A stretch of 64,000 nt of DNA from NCBI RefSeq assembly GCF_030547685.1, contig NZ_JAUOQM010000048.1, forward strand, positions 348,998 to 412,997. The letters run 5' to 3'. Below are positions 35,614 to 44,863 of this stretch, piece after piece (position 1 is the stretch's first letter; every line of letters starts with the position of its first letter). Position numbers and translations under genes: made by a program. The notes beneath the pieces were generated by a model that was not told where the DNA came from, ran no database searches, and saw only the letters and a program-made list of their open reading frames with translations. Origin of the DNA: Gilvimarinus sp. 2_MG-2023. Its GTDB lineage: Bacteria > Pseudomonadota > Gammaproteobacteria > Pseudomonadales > Cellvibrionaceae.

Positions 35614-36771
35614 CTAAACCGCAGTCTGTAAAATTTTGCGACTAACCTCGGGGGTAATGTCGCCGTGCTCACCCAGCTTAAGCATGCCATGCTGGATTAA
35701 CTTCTCAATTAAGCCGTCGATATCGGCCTCACCTAAATCAACATCAAACAGACGAGTTGGCATTTTCATCGACTTAAAAAACTCCTCAGTCAATTCAATC
35801 GCCCGTTGTATACGCACATCGTCGTTTCCGTCTGTTAGATTCCAAACACGCTCGGCGTACTGCAATAGTTTCTCGCGCTTAGCTTTACTGCACACCTTCA
35901 TGACCGCTGGCAACACTATCGACAATGTGCGGGCGTGATCAATGCCATACGAGCCCGTCAACTCATGACCAATCATATGAGTCGACCAATCTTGTGGCAC
36001 ACCAGCGCCAATTAGGCCATTCAACGCCATGGTTGCCGCCCACATAATATTACTGCGAACATTCAAATCCGCTTTTGTGTCTGCGGCCAATGCTTTGGGT
36101 CCCTCTTCGATCAGGGTAAGCAATAATCCTTCAGCAAAACGATCTTGCACTTTGCCATCGACGCTATACGTTAAGTATTGCTCCATCGTATGAACAAAAG
36201 CATCGACGACACCATTGCTGATTTGACGATCAGACAGCGACAAAGTAACCGAAGGGTCAAGCACGGCAAACACCGGTTGAACGTAAGGGCTCATAAACGG
36301 CAGTTTATTGCCATCACGAGTCACGACAGCGCCAGAATTTGACTCCGAACCCGTAGCCGGTAATGTTAATACACACGCCAGTGGCAAGGCCTGCTTAATA
36401 GGCTCTCCTTTAGCGATAAAATCCCAAGGGTCGTCTCCTTCGAACAGTGCCGCCGCCGCAATAAACTTAGTACCATCGACAACAGATCCCCCGCCAACGG
36501 CCAAGAGAAAATCAATATCATGCTCTTGAATTAAGTCCTTGGCTTTAATCAGTGTTTCATATTGTGGATTGGGCTCGATGCCGGAAAACTCAAACCAAAC
36601 ATGCTCATTCAACGCTTCAACCACTTGGTCATAAACGCCATTCGTCTTGATCGAGCCACCACCATAGGTGACCAACACCTTGGCGGTTTTTGGTATTGCC
36701 TGGCGCAGAGCTTGTATTTGCCCCTCACCAAAATGAATTTGGGTGGTATTGTGAAAACTAAAATTTAACAT
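35614..36771 (-). CDS. yqhD: Iron-containing alcohol dehydrogenase, YqhD type
   Basis: NADPH-dependent aldehyde reductase of the butanol dehydrogenase/YqhD group. It shows T-Y-G-G-G-S-I-K-x-N-G-V, the cofactor block V-G-G-G-S-V-V-D-G-T-K near 93, the metal ligands D and H in G-V-V-D-A-F-V-H near 190, and two further H in H-M-I-G-H-E-L and G-I-D-H-A. Similarity to E. coli YqhD runs end to end. I place the start at the ATG at 36771 (385 residues) with GGAG nine bases upstream. It follows the DJ-1 gene with a gap of about 16 bases. Confidence 0.93.
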   Translation of the reverse strand: MLNFSFHNTTQIHFGEGQIQALRQAIPKTAKVLVTYGGGSIKTNGVYDQVVEALNEHVWFEFSGIEPNPQYETLIKAKDLIQEHDIDFLLAVGGGSVVDGTKFIAAAALFEGDDPWDFIAKGEPIKQALPLACVLTLPATGSESNSGAVVTRDGNKLPFMSPYVQPVFAVLDPSVTLSLSDRQISNGVVDAFVHTMEQYLTYSVDGKVQDRFAEGLLLTLIEEGPKALAADTKADLNVRSNIMWAATMALNGLIGAGVPQDWSTHMIGHELTGSYGIDHARTLSIVLPAVMKVCSKAKREKLLQYAERVWNLTDGNDDVRIQRAIELTEEFFKSMKMPTRLFDVDLGEADIDGLIEKLIQHGMLKLGEHGDITPEVSRKILQTAV

Positions 36772-36787
36772 TGCGAGTCTCTCCAAT

Positions 36788-37486
36788 CTAAGACGTCAGT
36801 GCAGCCAATAACTTTTCTGCAGCGAGTTCTGAACTTTGTGGGTTTTGACCACTGATTAGCAAACCATCTTTAACGGCAAAGGCATGCCAATCGGCCACTT
36901 TTTGAAACTCAGCCCCGCGCTTCTTCAGCTCATCCTCTAATAAGAAAGGCACAACGTCCGTAAGTTGCACCGCTGCTTCTTCAGCGTTGGTAAATCCCGT
37001 CACCGCTTTGCCTTTAACCGCATACTCGCCGTTAGCATCTTTCACATTCAAAAACACAGCAGGTGCGTGACAGACAGCGGCAACCGGCTTATTCGTCGCC
37101 AGAAAATTTTCGATCAAGGCGATGGAGTCACCATTATCAGTTAAATCCCACAAAGGGCCGTGGCCTCCTGGGTAAAACACACCGTCATAATTCTCAGCGT
37201 TAACGTCTGCCAGCTTGGTGGTATTTGCCACTAAAGCCTGTGCGTGTTTATCGGCATCGAAGCGACGAGTGGACGTCGTTTGGAAATCTTCCAGCTCACT
37301 TTTAGGGTCTACAGGGGGCTGACCACCAGCGGGTGAGGCCAGCGTTACCTGAACACCCGCATCAGCCAGAGCGTAATAAGGTGCCGCAAACTCTTCGATC
37401 CAAAAACCTGTCTTTTCACCGCTGTTGCCTAGCTTGTCATGGGAGGTGAGAACCATTAATACTCTTTTAGCGCTTACTTCAGTCAT
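36788..37486 (-). CDS. DJ-1/PfpI superfamily protein (type 1 glutamine amidotransferase-like)
   Basis: A 232-residue protein resembling Hsp31-like glyoxalase/deglycase proteins. The nucleophile C139 lies in A-A-V-C-H-A-P-A, next to H140, with an acidic partner in T-G-F-W-I-E-E-F (E31/E32). G-V-F-Y-P-G-G-H-G-P precedes it. Known relatives convert methylglyoxal and other dicarbonyls or repair damage; which applies here is not known. It is the first gene of the operon with yqhD and the CurA-like gene, and it diverges from a LysR regulator. Confidence 0.9.
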   Translation of the reverse strand: MTEVSAKRVLMVLTSHDKLGNSGEKTGFWIEEFAAPYYALADAGVQVTLASPAGGQPPVDPKSELEDFQTTSTRRFDADKHAQALVANTTKLADVNAENYDGVFYPGGHGPLWDLTDNGDSIALIENFLATNKPVAAVCHAPAVFLNVKDANGEYAVKGKAVTGFTNAEEAAVQLTDVVPFLLEDELKKRGAEFQKVADWHAFAVKDGLLISGQNPQSSELAAEKLLAALTS

Positions 37487-37603
37487 GTTATTGCCCTCTA
37501 ACCATTGGTTGCTTAAGTCTTGCCTACAGTGTATTCCCTTAAATTAAATTGAAGAATACAAACAAAATTGACAACATTGTTAAATATATTGATACAATTG
37601 GTT

Positions 37604-38533
37604 ATGAATGTATCATTCGAGCAACTTAAAAGCATGGTGGTTTTTGCTCAGGTCGTCGAGCAAGGCAACCTCACCGCAGCCGCCAAGCACATTGGCTTAT
37701 CACGTGCGGTGGTCAGTTATCATATAAAGAAACTGGAATCGCAGATTGGCGTAAAACTACTCAACCGCACGACTCGGGCCATCACATTAACCGAGGCCGG
37801 TGGCGAGTATTACAAGTCCTGCCGCATCATTGCAGAACAGGCCGAACGTGCCAATCAACAAATGGAGAACCTCAAAAATGAGCCTGAGGGTTTATTAAAG
37901 ATCACCTGCCCGGTTAACGCCGGGCTGCAGATGTTCGTGCCAGCGCTCAATGAGTTTCATCGCCTGTACCCTAAAATTGAGCTGGATGTCATGCTAACGG
38001 ATGAGGTGGTGAACATCGTCAAAGAAGGGATCGACTTAGCGATACGTGGCGCGCCATTAGTCGATTCAGGACTGCAAGCGAGCAAGTTGTCGACGCTGCC
38101 TACCTGCCTGTGTGGCGCGCCCTCCTATTTTAAAAAACACGGCCGGCCGACCACCCCAACGGAATTAGAGCAGCACACCTGGGTTATTTACAAGCTGACG
38201 TCTGGCGCTACTGAGCTTAGCAAGGGGAGTCGCTCATACAGTGTTGCCGTAAAAGGCGAGATTAGCACAAACAATGCTGCGGCCCGCACCGCCTTTGTCG
38301 AAGGTGGCCATGGCTTAGGGCGAATTCCACTTTACGATGCCCGACCTAAAATTCAAGCGGGGCTCTTAGAGTCTGTGCTGGATGATTATCAGCTCGATAA
38401 TATTGATATCTATGGGGTTTTTCCGCCAGGAAGTGCCGATTCAAAAAAGCTCAGACTCTTAATTGATTTCCTTAAAGATTACTTTGTTAAGATCGACCGG
38501 CAAGCCATGCACAATAAGCCTTTAATCCAATAA
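37604..38533 (+). CDS. LysR-type regulator divergent from the DJ-1/yqhD/curA operon
   Basis: A 309-residue LysR family protein. The helix-turn-helix spans about 1-62 (G-N-L-T-A-A-A-K-H-I-G-L-S-R-A-V-V-S-Y-H), followed by a CrgA-like effector-binding domain. I chose the ATG at 37604; a TTG 12 codons upstream would add residues not typical of the family. The 117-base gap to the divergent DJ-1 gene is AT rich with ATTG/CAAT inverted repeats, a plausible operator. It probably controls that operon. Confidence 0.9.
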   Translation: MNVSFEQLKSMVVFAQVVEQGNLTAAAKHIGLSRAVVSYHIKKLESQIGVKLLNRTTRAITLTEAGGEYYKSCRIIAEQAERANQQMENLKNEPEGLLKITCPVNAGLQMFVPALNEFHRLYPKIELDVMLTDEVVNIVKEGIDLAIRGAPLVDSGLQASKLSTLPTCLCGAPSYFKKHGRPTTPTELEQHTWVIYKLTSGATELSKGSRSYSVAVKGEISTNNAAARTAFVEGGHGLGRIPLYDARPKIQAGLLESVLDDYQLDNIDIYGVFPPGSADSKKLRLLIDFLKDYFVKIDRQAMHNKPLIQ

Positions 38534-38601
38534 GCTGCAGGCGGCAACTTAACCGGAACCGTTCGTAGCGTGTGGCACAAGGTTATTTTTTGACGGGCAT
38601 C

Positions 38602-38634
38602 GAGCTTAAGAGGGCTCAGTGCCCTCTCAAGCTC
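38602..38634. terminator. Bidirectional hairpin between the LysR gene and guaA
   Basis: 14-bp arms GAGCTTAAGAGGGC / GCCCTCTCAAGCTC (one G-T pair) with a 5-base loop, between convergent genes. Neither strand has a good T-run, so it may act as a shared 3'-end structure. Confidence 0.6.
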
Positions 38635-38676
38635 GGTAGTAATGCGGGGTAAGCGATTATATCGCTCAGTGTGGAT

Positions 38677-40254
38677 TTATTCCCACTCAATGGTCGCAGG
38701 CGGCTTACTCGATACATCGTAAGTCACCCGTGAAACGCCAGAGATTTCGTTAATAATACGGTTAGAGGTTTTCTCCAACAACTCGTAAGGCAAGTGTGCC
38801 CAGCGAGCGGTCATAAAGTCGACGGTTTCGACGGCACGCAACGCAATCACCCACTCATAACGACGACCATCGCCCACCACCCCTACCGACTTAACCGGCA
38901 AGAACACCGCAAACGCCTGACTGGTTTTGTGGTACCAATCGGCCGCGTGCAGCTCTTCTAAAAAGATAGCATCGGCCTCGCGTAAAATATCGGCGTACTC
39001 TTTTTTCACTTCACCTAAAATTCGCACGCCTAGGCCTGGGCCTGGGAATGGGTGGCGATACACCATGTCATACGGCAGGCCTAACTCTAAGCCAATCGCA
39101 CGCACTTCATCTTTAAACAGTTCGCGCAAAGGCTCAACTAACTCAAGCGCCATATCGTCGGGCAAACCGCCCACATTGTGGTGCGACTTAATAACATGCG
39201 CCTTACCGGTTTTAGCCGCGGCCGACTCAATCACATCGGGATAAATAGTGCCCTGCGCCAACCACTTTACATCTTTAATTTTGGCGGCTTCTTCATCGAA
39301 GACTTCGATAAAGCTGTTACCAATAATTTTACGTTTGCGCTCTGGGTCGACCTCCCCCTCCAAGCGCCCTAAAAACAGCGCCTCTTTATCGGCGCGAATA
39401 ACCTTAACACCCATATTTTTGGCGAACATGTCCATCACTTGGTCGCCTTCGGCTTTGCGCAACAACCCGTTGTCGACAAACACACAGGTGAGCTGATCAC
39501 CGATAGCTTTGTGCAGCAAAGCCGCCACAACAGAGGAATCAACACCACCCGATAAACCCAGCAACACTTTATCTGTGCCGACTTGCTCGCGAATTTTCAC
39601 TAAGGCATCTTCGACAATGTTAGCGGGTGTCCAAAGTGCATCGCAACCACAAAGCTTTAAAACAAAATGCTCAAAAATACGCTTGCCTTGCAAGGTATGA
39701 GTCACCTCAGGGTGGAACTGCAAACCGTAAAATTCTTTTTCTTCACAGTACATGGCCGCAATTGGGCACGAAGGTGTAGAGGCCATCACCTCAAAACCCT
39801 CTGGTACACGAATCACTTTGTCACCATGGCTCATCCACACATCGAGCAGTGCGCTGCCGTCGGCTTCAATATGGTCTTTAATATCGTCCAGCAAGGGACC
39901 GGCACTTTCGACCTTGATTTGTGCATAGCCAAACTCTTGGACGTTTGAGCCTTGCACTTGTCCGCCAAGCTGCTCGGCCATGGTCTGCATGCCATAACAA
40001 ATACCCAACACCGGCACGCCCAGTTCAAACACAACCTTAGGCGCGCGAGGCGAATTGGCAACGGTTACCGATTCTGGGCCGCCAGCAAGGATAATACCGC
40101 TAGGGTCAAACTCGCGAATTTCGTCTTCGCTCATATCAAAAGCACGAATGATTGAATAGACCCCTACTTCGCGCACACGTCGCGCAATCAGCTGGGTGTA
40201 CTGCGAGCCAAAATCGAGAATCAATATACGCTGAGCGTGAATATCCTGAGTCAT
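38677..40254 (-). CDS. guaA: GMP synthase (glutamine-hydrolysing) GuaA
   Basis: Converts XMP to GMP with ATP and glutamine. The N-terminal class I amidotransferase domain has its triad C86 (G-I-C-Y-G-M-Q), H181 and E183. The ATP-pyrophosphatase domain has S-G-G-V-D-S at 235-240, and the C-terminal dimerisation domain ends in the canonical P-P-A-T-I-E-W-E. The 525 residues are standard. It lies downstream of guaB, with an intrinsic terminator in the gap. Confidence 0.98.
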   Translation of the reverse strand: MTQDIHAQRILILDFGSQYTQLIARRVREVGVYSIIRAFDMSEDEIREFDPSGIILAGGPESVTVANSPRAPKVVFELGVPVLGICYGMQTMAEQLGGQVQGSNVQEFGYAQIKVESAGPLLDDIKDHIEADGSALLDVWMSHGDKVIRVPEGFEVMASTPSCPIAAMYCEEKEFYGLQFHPEVTHTLQGKRIFEHFVLKLCGCDALWTPANIVEDALVKIREQVGTDKVLLGLSGGVDSSVVAALLHKAIGDQLTCVFVDNGLLRKAEGDQVMDMFAKNMGVKVIRADKEALFLGRLEGEVDPERKRKIIGNSFIEVFDEEAAKIKDVKWLAQGTIYPDVIESAAAKTGKAHVIKSHHNVGGLPDDMALELVEPLRELFKDEVRAIGLELGLPYDMVYRHPFPGPGLGVRILGEVKKEYADILREADAIFLEELHAADWYHKTSQAFAVFLPVKSVGVVGDGRRYEWVIALRAVETVDFMTARWAHLPYELLEKTSNRIINEISGVSRVTYDVSSKPPATIEWE

Positions 40255-40277
40255 TAATATTCCGTTGTACCAAGTGA

Positions 40278-40308
40278 TAAAAGAAAAACCCCTGTGCTAG
40301 CAGGGGTT
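40278..40308 (-). terminator. Intrinsic terminator between guaB and guaA
   Basis: Perfect 8-bp arms AACCCCTG / CAGGGGTT with a 6-base loop, followed on the minus strand by TTTTTCTTTT. It lies 28 bases after the guaB stop and ahead of guaA, so guaA is reached by partial read-through or by an unseen promoter. Confidence 0.85.
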
Positions 40309-40335
40309 GATTTTACGGGTTTAATAAGCGCGACA

Positions 40336-41811
40336 CTAGCGTCCGCTAACCGGGTAGTTAGGGGCTTCTTTCGTAATTTGCACATCGTGTACATGACTTT
40401 CCCCCATACCAGCTGAGGTTACGCGCACAAATTCAGGCTTAGTGCGCATCTCGTCGATATGCTGGCTACCAGTGTAGCCCATCGCTGAACGCAAGCCGCC
40501 CATCATTTGATGCACGATAGCGCTCAGTGGGCCTTTGTAGGGTACACGCCCTTCAATACCCTCGGGGACTAATTTTTCCGCCCCTTCGCTGGCGTCTTGA
40601 AAATAACGATCGGACGAGCCCTGTGTTTGCGCCATGGCGCCTAAGGAACCCATACCACGATAGGCTTTATAAGTACGGCCCTGATAAAGCTCAACTTCAC
40701 CGGGGGCCTCTTCGGTACCAGCGAACATTGAGCCCATCATCACAGCATTGGCACCGGCGACAATGGCTTTTGCCAAATCACCACTAAAGCGCACTCCACC
40801 ATCGGCAATAACGGGCACACCTGTGCCCTCCAAAGCCGCAACGACATTTGCAATAGCGGTTACCTGGGGTACGCCCACACCGCTAACAATACGGGTAGTA
40901 CAAATGGAACCTGGGCCAATACCGACTTTTACCGCATCGGCACCGGCTTCAGCCAGTGCTTTAGCAGCGGCGGCGGTCGCAATATTGCCGCCAATCACCT
41001 GCACACCGGGAAATTTAGTCTTAATATCGCGCACCCGATCAATGACATTTTTCGAGTGACCGTGGGCGGTATCAACCACTAATACATCGACACCGGCATC
41101 CATCAATGCTTTAACACGCTCATCGGTGTCAGCGCTGGTGCCAACACTGGCGCCTACCAATAAACGACCCTCAGGGTCTTTACTGGCATTGGGGTATTGT
41201 TCGGCCTTGTTGATGTCCTTAACGGTAATCATGCCGCACAACTCAAACTTGTCGTTTACCACCAGTACTTTCTCGATACGGTGCTTATGCAACAGGGCGC
41301 GAATTTCATCTGGGCTGGCGCCTTCGCGGGTCGTTACAAGTTTGTCTTTCGGGGTCATAATAGACGCGACAGAAGCGTCGAGATTGGACTCAAAACGCAC
41401 ATCACGACCGGTCACTATGCCAACCAAATCGCCGTTTTCCAGCACTGGCACACCGGAAATATTATTGGATTTGGTGAGCGCCAACAATTCACTAATCGAA
41501 GCGCTGGCCTCAATGGTGATCGGATCTTTCACCATACCGGCTTCGTATTTTTTTACCGCGCGGACTTGTTGGGCTTGAGCGTCAATAGGCATACTTTTAT
41601 GGATAATGCCTATCCCGCCTTCCTGTGCAATCGCAATCGCCAGTCGTGCCTCGGTTACGGTATCCATGGCTGCAGAAATCAGAGGGATATTGAGTGCGAT
41701 ATCACGCGTCAATTGTGTCTTTAATGACACATCTTTTGGGGTCACCTCGGAAAATCCGGGAACCAGTAACACATCGTCGAATGTGAGAGCTTCTTCAGCG
41801 ATTCGCAACAT
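40336..41811 (-). CDS. guaB: Inosine-5'-monophosphate dehydrogenase GuaB
   Basis: Oxidises IMP to XMP with NAD, the first step to GMP. It is a TIM barrel split by two CBS domains (about 92-205), with the catalytic C304 in [11 protein letters not shown] and the R-Y-F flap region near 405. The 491 residues are typical. A sigma70 promoter with a perfect TATAAT -10 lies 40 bases upstream. It diverges from xseA, as in many gammaproteobacteria. Confidence 0.98.
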   Translation of the reverse strand: MLRIAEEALTFDDVLLVPGFSEVTPKDVSLKTQLTRDIALNIPLISAAMDTVTEARLAIAIAQEGGIGIIHKSMPIDAQAQQVRAVKKYEAGMVKDPITIEASASISELLALTKSNNISGVPVLENGDLVGIVTGRDVRFESNLDASVASIMTPKDKLVTTREGASPDEIRALLHKHRIEKVLVVNDKFELCGMITVKDINKAEQYPNASKDPEGRLLVGASVGTSADTDERVKALMDAGVDVLVVDTAHGHSKNVIDRVRDIKTKFPGVQVIGGNIATAAAAKALAEAGADAVKVGIGPGSICTTRIVSGVGVPQVTAIANVVAALEGTGVPVIADGGVRFSGDLAKAIVAGANAVMMGSMFAGTEEAPGEVELYQGRTYKAYRGMGSLGAMAQTQGSSDRYFQDASEGAEKLVPEGIEGRVPYKGPLSAIVHQMMGGLRSAMGYTGSQHIDEMRTKPEFVRVTSAGMGESHVHDVQITKEAPNYPVSGR

Positions 41812-41851
41812 AGCACTCCAACCTTTTTCGCTTGGGAAAAATAAGCGCCGA

Positions 41852-41881
41852 ATTATAGCGCATTGTAGCGGCTAAGGTAAA
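41852..41881 (-). promoter_or_regulatory. Sigma70 promoter of guaB
   Basis: On the minus strand TTTACC, 18 bases, then TATAAT followed by a GC-rich discriminator (TCGGCGC). The start would be near 41845, with a short leader before the guaB ATG at 41811. Confidence 0.55.
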
Positions 41882-41981
41882 CCCAAAATTACCTCAAAGC
41901 AGCTCGCTAACCCCCTGAAATTATTTTACTTTTATGACATTGACGGGCAATTGCCCCGCCCCGCTCTGATACAATGACAAA

Positions 41982-43349
41982 ATGAACAACAGTACTGAAT
42001 TTAGCGCCAATCAAAGCGGCCAAAACAGACCAGAGATCGTCAGCGTTAGCCAGCTCAATCGGATCAGCCGGCAATTGCTGGAAACTCACCTCCCCTTAGT
42101 CTGGGTGGAGGCTGAAATTTCCAATCTGGCGCGACCCAGTTCCGGCCACTGGTATTTCACGCTTAAAGACGAACAGGCACAAGTACGCTGCGCCATGTTC
42201 CGCAACCGCAACCAGTCGGTTCGGTTTGCCCCCGAGAACGGCAATCAAGTACTAATTCGCGCCCGCGTTAGCATCTACGAGGGTCGCGGCGATTACCAGC
42301 TTATTGCCGAACACATGGAGGAAGCTGGGCTCGGTGCCTTGCAGCGCGCATACGAGGCTCTTAAGGGGCGTCTCGAGCGCGAGGGGTTATTTGCCCCAGA
42401 GCACAAACTGCCTCTGCCCGACCAGCCGCAGCATATTGCCGTGATTACCTCACCCACCGGGGCGGCTATTCGCGATATTTTATCCATAGCTAAACGGCGC
42501 TACCCAAGCCTACCCATTACGGTTATACCCGTGCCAGTGCAAGGTGAACAAGCGGCGCCGGCAATTATCCAAGCACTACAACTCGCCGAGCGCTGCGGTT
42601 GGTTCGACACCATCATTCTCGCCCGCGGCGGTGGTTCCATTGAAGATTTGTGGGCTTTTAATGATGAACGCTTAGCGCGCGCCATTTTCCAGTCGACCAC
42701 TCCAGTGATAAGCGCCGTTGGCCATGAAATTGATTTTACCATTGCCGACTTTGTGGCCGATCTGCGCGCGCCCACCCCCTCTGCGGCCGCCGAACTCTCT
42801 GTACCTAATACACGAGAAATATTACAGCAACTGCGCAGTCGCGAAACTGTACTGGCACAACAGATACTCAACAAGCTAAAGCATGCGCACCAACGACTGG
42901 AGGGGCTGAATCAGCGTTTGCGTCATCCCGGCGAAAAACTTCGCCACCAAGCTCAGCAGCTTGACCAGCTCGAAGCCCGCCTCCTGCAAGGCATATCTAT
43001 TCCATTAAAACAACAACAAACGCGCCAGCTACAAATTCAGCAGCGCTTAACCCGGGCCACCCCACAACACACTTTGCGGCAGCTGCAACGCGAGCAGACT
43101 CAATTAACCGACAGGCTCAAACAAGCGATGTCGGTAAAACTTAACACCAGTCGCCAAACGCTGCACGAACACGCTCATGTTCTTAATAGCGTCAGCCCAC
43201 TGGCCACACTGGAGCGCGGCTTCTCAGCTCTCACCAACGACTCGGGTCAACTGATCAAGCATCATCAACAGGTGTCGACGGGCGAAACCCTTAACGCTAG
43301 ATTGGGCAATGGCCGCCTGCGGTGCGAGGTCATTGCAAGCGAGGAGTAA
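41982..43349 (+). CDS. xseA: Exodeoxyribonuclease VII large subunit XseA
   Basis: Catalytic subunit of ExoVII, which degrades single-stranded DNA to short oligonucleotides. The N-terminal OB fold (about 15-115) shows V-W-V-E-A-E-I-S-N-L-A-R-P-S-S-G-H-W-Y-F. The catalytic core (about 120-310) has A-R-G-G-G-S-I-E-D-L-W-A-F-N-D-E, and a long coiled coil with a C-terminal domain follows. The 455 residues are normal. A 12-base palindrome GGGCAATTGCCC lies at 41945-41956 in the gap with guaB. Its stop is only 17 bases before the TPP aptamer. Confidence 0.97.
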   Translation: MNNSTEFSANQSGQNRPEIVSVSQLNRISRQLLETHLPLVWVEAEISNLARPSSGHWYFTLKDEQAQVRCAMFRNRNQSVRFAPENGNQVLIRARVSIYEGRGDYQLIAEHMEEAGLGALQRAYEALKGRLEREGLFAPEHKLPLPDQPQHIAVITSPTGAAIRDILSIAKRRYPSLPITVIPVPVQGEQAAPAIIQALQLAERCGWFDTIILARGGGSIEDLWAFNDERLARAIFQSTTPVISAVGHEIDFTIADFVADLRAPTPSAAAELSVPNTREILQQLRSRETVLAQQILNKLKHAHQRLEGLNQRLRHPGEKLRHQAQQLDQLEARLLQGISIPLKQQQTRQLQIQQRLTRATPQHTLRQLQREQTQLTDRLKQAMSVKLNTSRQTLHEHAHVLNSVSPLATLERGFSALTNDSGQLIKHHQQVSTGETLNARLGNGRLRCEVIASEE

Positions 43350-43366
43350 TCCCTTTATATTGAGCA

Positions 43367-43472
43367 CACTTGTCGGGGTGCCTCGGTCGCAAATAAGCGG
43401 TACGGAGGCTGAGATCGGTACGTCCGAACCCGTTGAACCTGAACAGGCTGGAACCTGCGGAGGAAACAAGTG
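43367..43472 (+). ncRNA. Thiamine pyrophosphate (TPP) riboswitch aptamer
   Basis: THI-box leader of the thiO operon. P1 is closed by CACTTGT and ACAAGTG. The conserved aptamer blocks are present: TCGGGGTGCC near 43373, GGCTGAGATC near 43417, and ACCCGTTGAACCTGA followed by CAGG...AACCTGCGGAGGAAAC. TPP binding should lower expression of thiO-thiS-thiG. It starts just after xseA, so the transcript may come from read-through or from a promoter inside xseA. Confidence 0.95.
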
Positions 43473-43506
43473 ATGCCAGAGCCGAGCTCGGGCATCCCCT
43501 CGTCCA

Positions 43507-43524
43507 GCCTCGCGTTTTTGAGGC
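43507..43524 (+). promoter_or_regulatory. Candidate riboswitch expression platform: hairpin masking the thiO ribosome site
   Basis: GCCTC, an 8-base loop, GAGGC. The right arm contains the GAGG Shine-Dalgarno of thiO, four bases before its ATG. A second hairpin (GATGCC near 43472 with GGCATC near 43491) lies between it and the aptamer. This suggests control at translation initiation, not by termination. Confidence 0.5.
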
Positions 43525-43527
43525 ACT

Positions 43528-44658
43528 ATGCATCAATATCCCACGGCCAAACACCCACTCAATATCGCCATAGCCGGTTACGGCTTGCTCGGGCGTTTAC
43601 TGGCATGGCGGCTGCTTTTATTGGGCCACTCAGTCACGGTCTACGACAAAGGCCGCTCCGGTTCAAACACCAGTGCCGCCTATTCAGCAGCGGGCATGCT
43701 GGCCCCTATCAGCGAGGCGGCCGCTTCGCATCCAAGTATTTATCGGGCGGGCACCGAGGCAATCAACACCTGGGCTAACTGGTGCAGCGAGCTGGGGCTG
43801 AGCCATGCCATACAACAACAAGGCAGTTTGATCGTCGCCCACCCGCAAGACCGAGCCGAGTTGACCCAATTTTATCGAGACAGTCAACGAATTGCCGCTG
43901 AGAACACCAGCATGACATTAACCATGCTCAATCGTCAGCAAGTCAGTGAACTCGAACCCGACCTAAGCAATCAATTAGATCAAGGATTGTGGATCAACCC
44001 CGAGGCACATTTAGACAACCGCGCACTTCTGGCCGGTCTCGATCAATGGCTGCAGCGAACCGATGTCACCATCTGGTATGACAGCGAGGTGAGTGTTAGC
44101 CCCAAGCAGATAACCGATCTCAATTCAGGACGACACTTTCAACACGACTGGGTCATTGATTGTCGCGGCGCCGGGGCCAGGTTTGATCAGCCAACCCTTC
44201 GAGGGGTAAGAGGTGAGACGCTGCACCTTGAAACCCGAGAGGTCACTCTACAGCGGCCGGTGCGTTTGATGCACCCGCGCTACCAGCTGTATATCGTTCC
44301 CAAACCCAACCACCGTTTTGTTATAGGGGCAACGCAGTTAGAAAGCGAAGATCTCTCCCCTATTTCACTGCAATCCAATCTGGAACTCTCCAGCGCGGTG
44401 TATACACTGGCCCCGGCATTTGCCGAGGCGCGAATTCTTGAGGCCGGTGTTAACTTGCGCCCAGCATACGCCAATAATTTGCCCCACGTGAGCGCAAACG
44501 AAGGCCTAATCAGTGCCAACGGTTTATTTCGCCACGGTTATTTATTAGCCCCATTAGTCGTTGCCCAAACCTTATCCATACTGCATGGCCAAAACAACTT
44601 GGCGTGCGAACAACTTATTTCACAGCCTCATTCGGAACAAGCAACCCATGAAGTCTAA
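43528..44658 (+). CDS. thiO: Glycine oxidase ThiO
   Basis: FAD enzyme that oxidises glycine to the imine used to build the thiazole of thiamine. It belongs to the DAO family with the dinucleotide-binding start A-G-Y-G-L-L-G-R-L-L near residues 14-23 and A-A-G-M-L-A-P near 53. The C-terminal motifs are G-V-N-L-R-P-A and F-R-H-G-Y-L-L-A-P. The 376 residues agree with ThiO. It is first in thiO-thiS-thiG under the TPP riboswitch, and its end overlaps thiS by 11 bases. Confidence 0.94.
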   Translation: MHQYPTAKHPLNIAIAGYGLLGRLLAWRLLLLGHSVTVYDKGRSGSNTSAAYSAAGMLAPISEAAASHPSIYRAGTEAINTWANWCSELGLSHAIQQQGSLIVAHPQDRAELTQFYRDSQRIAAENTSMTLTMLNRQQVSELEPDLSNQLDQGLWINPEAHLDNRALLAGLDQWLQRTDVTIWYDSEVSVSPKQITDLNSGRHFQHDWVIDCRGAGARFDQPTLRGVRGETLHLETREVTLQRPVRLMHPRYQLYIVPKPNHRFVIGATQLESEDLSPISLQSNLELSSAVYTLAPAFAEARILEAGVNLRPAYANNLPHVSANEGLISANGLFRHGYLLAPLVVAQTLSILHGQNNLACEQLISQPHSEQATHEV

Positions 44659-44863
44659 CGACATTAGTATTGCCATCAACGCCTCGCCTGTCACATTAAA
44701 GGCACCCGCGAGTCTGAGCGATGCCTTACAGCAATGGCAAAGTGAGCCAAGCCGGGTGGCTTGCGCGCTCAACGGTGAATTCGTGCCTCGCTCGGCTTAC
44801 CCCAGCACCCGCTTAAGCGAGGGTGATCAAGTTGAAATTGTGCAACCGGTAGGAGGTGGCTGA
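44648..44863 (+). CDS. thiS: Sulfur carrier protein ThiS
   Basis: Small ubiquitin-like protein (71 residues) whose C-terminal Gly-Gly is adenylated and thiocarboxylated to carry sulfur to ThiG. It ends in V-G-G-G and shows the family patterns A-C-A-L-N-G-E-F-V-P-R and L-S-E-G-D-Q-V-E-I-V-Q-P-V. I chose the ATG at 44648, inside the end of thiO, because the upstream frame adds unrelated residues. Its TGA overlaps the thiG ATG by one base. Confidence 0.94.
   Translation: MKSNDISIAINASPVTLKAPASLSDALQQWQSEPSRVACALNGEFVPRSAYPSTRLSEGDQVEIVQPVGGG

Noticed and set aside
41945-41956. Palindrome GGGCAATTGCCC between guaB and xseA as an operator
   Set aside because: A 12-base palindrome alone is weak evidence and fits no regulator site I can name; noted only under xseA.
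43224-43554. Leftward open frames across the xseA end and riboswitch
   Set aside because: They cross a conserved RNA element and two real genes; no coding evidence.
43470-43778. Open frame starting inside the TPP riboswitch
   Set aside because: It overlaps the aptamer end and thiO in another frame; ThiO is clearly the real product.
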